Source: Petrosia ficiformis
Lineage: Eukaryota; Porifera; Demospongiae; Haplosclerida; Petrosiidae
Reading direction: 5' to 3'
Length of the DNA stretch: 64,000 nt
NCBI GenBank assembly: GCA_947044365.1
Contig: OX345636.1
Coordinates: 37,039,212 to 37,103,211, forward strand
Shown: positions 55,601-61,600 of the stretch, piece after piece
Numbering within the stretch: position 1 is the first letter of the stretch
Layout of the letters: every line of letters starts with the position of its first letter
The notes under the pieces: model-generated
The model's input: only the letters and a program-made list of their open reading frames with translations
Told to the model about the DNA's origin: nothing
Database searches by the model: none
Made by a program: the position numbers and the translations under genes

Positions 55601-58600
55601 CTCTAATGATGGTTAGGGAGTCGTCTATTGGCACCATTGTAATTAGGGTTTTTACATTAAAACTAACCATTCTATAGTCCTCTTTGATTAGTACATTTGA
55701 GATTCTGTTTACAAAGTGTGTAAAATTCTTGATCTACGGTTCCATTTTACCCACCAATGGTGACAGAATACGGGATAGTTCCTTAGCTAGTTGGTATGTT
55801 GGAGAGCCAATGGTGAGACTACATGAAATATGGTGAGCCTCAAAGAAATGTTTCCAGCTTGTCTTCGATCCGTAACACAATCTTTCTCCTTTAACCATTT
55901 TGTAAGCTTAATTATTTATGATTGTGCATGCGCATAGATGGAATAAGGTTATCAGAAGAATTGAGGGTTCTACAAACATTCAGACTAAATCTATACAGGC
56001 CTTTCCAAGGGCTTCTACATTGAGTTTAACTGGTACTTCTCATAGCTGCTGCATTCAGCCTCATGCAACAATTCACTTGCAAATTCAGCTATTGTCGGGA
56101 GCCACATCTCAGCAGAGGTACACGCCAGACAGCCTTTAGGTCCAACTGCTATAATCCTAACCTCAGATGTTCATGTGAGCCAAATTGGGGAAGGACTTAA
56201 ACAACAAATGTAAATCTGTTAGGTCACTCAGTTGTGAGCCTCATTTCATTGTTGATACTAGCATGTCTATTAGGTGACCAAACGTCCTGTGTCAAGGCAT
56301 GCAGCAGACCATCACACAAGCAGCATTAACAGTAAGTCATATATTATTATGAAAAAAGAGCGTGTTAACAAATGGAGGATGATTGCAGATCTGTTTTTCC
56401 CCTCGCGGCCAGTGTCAACAACAGCATCTCCCTTGATTTGTGCTACTGCCCATACAGTAGATCACCTTCTACATCTGGGGCACTTCACACAGTTAGGGAT
56501 TTAAGGATGTTTATTACATGGTTTTCATTCATCGATATGACGAATCCCTTCTAGCTAGCAAGGTAGGAAATATGTTGATCATGCCCTCTCATTTGGTCTA
56601 TAGTTGGCAACCATGTTTGTCTCTAGTGTTGCTGAACAATCACTTGGCCACTTCACTTTGTTACAAGAATAATAAAAAACATTTCCATTTGTATTTTGCT
56701 TTGTAAGTACTTATGTTGGGTTATATGGAAGTGGTTTGTTTAATTTTAGGTCCCACCTAACCTTGTTTGCATGCTTCTTGGGTTTTGACATCCTTACATC
56801 TTTTTTCATTTTATTGGAAATGTTTTTTTTTTTATTATTGTTGTTATATTTTTTTTCTGAATGGTCTGAATATTTTTTGTAGATTGCAGAAATACTGGTG
56901 TAAGTTACATATCATTTGAAATCATTCAATCATAAATGCATTAAAGGTAGTTCATAGTTTAAATATACAAAAGACTGACCTTCATTGAAGGTCAGTCTTT
57001 TGTATATATCAATTATTTATGAATTGATTATCATTCTCTTTCACTTACAGATGATGTCTATTCTCTATTTCAATTACAGAACTGTCAGCAGTCCTACAAG
57101 AAGTATTGTCAGTCACTGTGTCAACAATTCACTATTCCAATGGTTATCATAGTATATAATATTATTATACAATTTCTTTAATTTTATATTCATTATTATA
57201 AGAACCTCACTAATGTTATTATGATTCCAACACTTCCATGTTCGAGGATAGAAATATGCATGCGCAATTAAATACCACGTGGGTTGATTAATGACAATGG
57301 CATCCAATTTGAGATCAAATCTTTGTAGTAGTTGAGACTGTCTTCTTTAATAGTATCTGAAGATATCCTCTTGCTACTTTAAGACCAGAAGTTTACTATA
57401 AATGTGACTGGAATTGTGCTAGAATCAATGTGATAGTTCAACAAACAAAAAAATGATTTGTCTGGAAAATAATATGAATAATAATAATATGATGAAGATT
57501 TTGCCAATTTTGCCACTCGCCAGTTCTCTATCTTAACGACAAGGAGATTGTAGTCACAAAAACACTAGATATGAATAAGTATGTGTGTATTAAAACTTAT
57601 TTGTATATATTACCAGAGATTTCAGCTCATCACTTGCAATTGAAATGTATCGGCGGCCATTTTTTTTTTTCGTGCCATCCCTCCATAGAGAGTACTACCG
57701 TACTGTCTGATTAGCTTCATTACCTTGACGACTGTGGCTAACCTTTATACAGTTGAAGTGGCGGCAACATTCTTGTTGATGGTCACAAGTGACCATGTCA
57801 CTTCTCACAAGACTGCCCAAAAACTTGCAGACTGCAGCTTCTAACAAATCCAAGGATTAGTGCCACAGGCTAAGTTTCTGCATCATCACAGGAAGCGACC
57901 CTTTGTGATTTCATAATATATCTGGCTCACAATTCACTGTCCTATCAGTCCATTCAGCTGTACTTGAGTGCAATTAACAGACCCTCACATTTTTTGATTC
58001 TCTGCGTTGAGTATATACGTGTTAAAAGGAACATGGAAAGGTTCCTTTATAACCAGTTGAAATCTTTTAAATGCAAACACAATAGCAGACGTATTAATGT
58101 TTACTATAAAAATGGTTTGTTAATAATTTATTATAAAAAAACCTCTATATTTATCAATTCCGCAGCCATGTCACACAGACGTTTATCATAATAATTATAT
58201 AACAATTGTTTCAAAACATAATTCTAAACTTTGTGACTTGAAAGGGGTTTCGTTCTTTGATTGCTATTGCATGTGTGCAATTTTCATTGAATGTACCGTA
58301 TTTCAATATCCCAAATATCCAAACAGACCATACTTCCTAGGTGGAATCTTATTGATAAATATAGTATTTTCTGCACAGGAATTTCAATATCTGTATTTAT
58401 CTGTAGTGAAATTTCTCCCTATTCTATGTTACTACCAGTCAAAAGGAACAGCTCAAAATCATTCCTTCCACATTCGTTAAGCCAACTCAATGAATTTAGT
58501 AGATGTTGCTTAACAATCTTGCTTCTAGGCGTTAGCTAAGCAGTTTTCCTTTTAATTTCTGTAAGTATGTCCAATAGCATATGAGAGCAGACTCCAAACA

Positions 58601-61600
58601 AGAGAGCTCCATGTTTAATAGTATAACTGCATAACATTGATAAAAATAGTGTATTCCCAATCCATCTCCTCTAATATCTATGAATAAAAGTAGCTTCATT
58701 TCTAAAGATCTTGCAGGCTATACTACTTCACAAGATGTAATACAAGCAAGCTGTTGTGAGAAAATAAAAATGTTTACATATTTGACCCCTATGGTCTTAT
58801 CTTAATCAATTGTGTACACCCCCACACGACAGGTGCACAGTCAGCACATAAATTACTAATTTTTGGGTGTAGGTGGAAACTTGCTGTAGTTAGTTATGTG
58901 TGTGAGGCTAAGACAAGTATTTGCTGCCCGTGAAGCAAGATCCACCTTACGTTTAAGCTGGGTGACATCATATTCAGAGCGAATTAACTCTATGATCGTA
59001 CTCTAAGGTAAAAAAGCCTCGCCTGCATTACTAAGTGTATGCATATATACTGGGGATGACAAGTGTAAAAATGGGTTTGCATAACAACATTTGTATAAAA
59101 TAGTCTTGGTATGATCAATTACAAACTAACAAGCATACAATAATTGTTATGTACATTGACTAACTTCTAAAATAACTCTGCAAACAAGCCACTGAAATGA
59201 GTTAGTTGTATCTCGAGTAGGCAATCCCTAAGAAAGAGAACAGAAGCATAATATACAACAATTACATACACAATGAAAACTTACAATAAAGGTAGCGAGG
59301 TCTTTCAAAATAGCATTTGAAATATTGGGTTTAATCTTCTCACGAAGAAATTGATAAAATGCTGTTTCATCGGTTTCTACTAACGATGAATCTGTTGAAC
59401 TGGTAAGGAGGTCCTTCAGCTGAATCAAATCCAAGAACAGATCAGATGGACGGTTGCATGTTTCATAGAATTTGATAACCATTTCAAAAAATACCAAAAT
59501 ATCAGACCGTTTTCCTGGAGGATTTCTGTAGTGTAAAACAATGTTACAGTACCACAAAGATTCTAAACACCTGACTAATTATTTTGCTGTCAGAGATTGT
59601 ATTCTTGGAGGTAAAGCATAAAAGTATAGCTTCAGAAATAAATTAGAGGGAGGGACCACTGACAAATGGTGGGCAGGCCAGTTTTTCTAATATTAATTTT
59701 TACATGTCTTAACCCTTAGAGGACTGATGTCACATATATGTGACATTTCACCCCTACGTGGTTAGCCGTCTGTTCCTGGCTACACGAAGCTGTCCAAATG
59801 CTTGTAATTGGCGTCAAGCACAAGCTGAGGAATGTGGCTAAAAAAGTTGATGTTTTTCGGCCGCCCTTTGGCCTAAATAACGACTACGGGGGGGAATTTG
59901 AAAGGGGGGTGTCCCCCCGTTAATGCAGGGGTTCGAAGGGGCGCCTGCGCTGCCAACGAATTTAGCAATTTTTGGCCCCGCCCACGCCCTCTGGTGGGTA
60001 GCTGAGGCATTTACCTTGCTGTGAAACCTGAAATCGTGGGTGTAGCTGGTGCCAACATGCAGTGGGGTCATTTTGTTAGCCCCAGTTCCAGTCAAAAGAG
60101 GGAGAGCACTGCATTTGATTTGATCCTACGATGCGCTTGGGGACTTTCGAGTCCCGGTAAGCAAGTTGGTGGAAGTAGTACTCCATGTCAGAATAGGAGC
60201 CAAGTTTGGGGTAGAGAAAGTGAACGGTGGCCAAATTATATGCAATAGAGTCGCCAGTGTTGGAAATGGGAAGAATTTTGAAAAACAGGCTCAGTGCTCT
60301 AAGGGTTAAAGCAACAGAACTCAATCATAGTAAAGCAATATGTCCTGGCTTGTGATAATAACTTGAGCAAGACTAAAAAGAATATTACGAAACTATAATT
60401 ATACCTTAAAATCCAAGCTTTAATGACTTTGTGATAGTCAGATTTGGAACAAACCAGGTCATCCTCTTCGACTATGATTTCACAATTTTTAAAGTAATCC
60501 ATAAAAATCTGAGAGTAAATACATCAATCATAAATGAGTAAGATCTCAAATTTAATCACCAAGTCTAACATAATGCATGCAATATAATTACATAGCAACT
60601 GTTTTTATAATGCTGCATTAACATATCATCTGATTAACAAATTCTGTGCTGTTTACATATTGCTTGTTTGAGTGAGTTTTCATATGTTAAGTACGTATCA
60701 ATGACCATATAATTGCGAATATATCAACATCTATTTACTACTTGATAGTTATACTGCCACACAACAAAAACAGTTATAGTTATGTTTGTTTATGCTATTC
60801 TTTTACACTCACAGAATCATCAGTGATCTGTCGTGACTTTGTATATTTCTCGATAACAAGAAATTGATTTGGTTCCAATAACTTCAAACTCTCTCTGAAT
60901 TTCACGCATAACTGAATCAGATTAAAACAAACATCAAAACTGCATGATTAATAATTATGATTCTAAAAACTAAACAATTACTCACTAAAGCTTTAATCTT
61001 TCTTACAAAATTATAATAGATAAATTGCAATTAGCTGTACCTTCTGCTTAATTGCTTCCAAATGATTTTTAATTGCGGCATCCTCACTGAAAAGCAAGTC
61101 AATACAATGTGTATCATTATCAGTGTGAACTTGGTCAAATGGTATGCTTTTGATTAGTAGCTTCAGCCACTTGAAACATGTGTCAGTAAAAGACTCCTTA
61201 CAATTGCTGTCTTTCATGAATTTTTCAACAGTAATAATAAATCCAATTCCCTGAAGATATAAAAAGGATTCAAAGATGTCTTCAAATATTTATCCAAAGC
61301 TCCCTAACAATAATTACATGAAATAAATAAACACATACCTCAGTAATCATGCCTCTCCAGTGTCCTTGAGTAGAAACTGTACTGAAGTTTGTGTAGTTTG
61401 TGTCTTTCAGTATATCACGATATGATGTACGTAAAGGCATAATAAAGTCTGCCAAAAAATCAGTCTTCCATTTGTATTCCAGTTGCTTTGGAAGTGTTAG
61501 TAAAACATTCCTGTATGTATACAATATCAAATACTAACCTTATATTATGCATCCATTAGTTTGGTAAAAGTAACAGGTTGATATTTACACTAATACTAAA

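Noticed and set aside
55918..56554. Plus-strand frames after the Penelope relic
   Set aside because: No resemblance to any family and no splice or promoter context.
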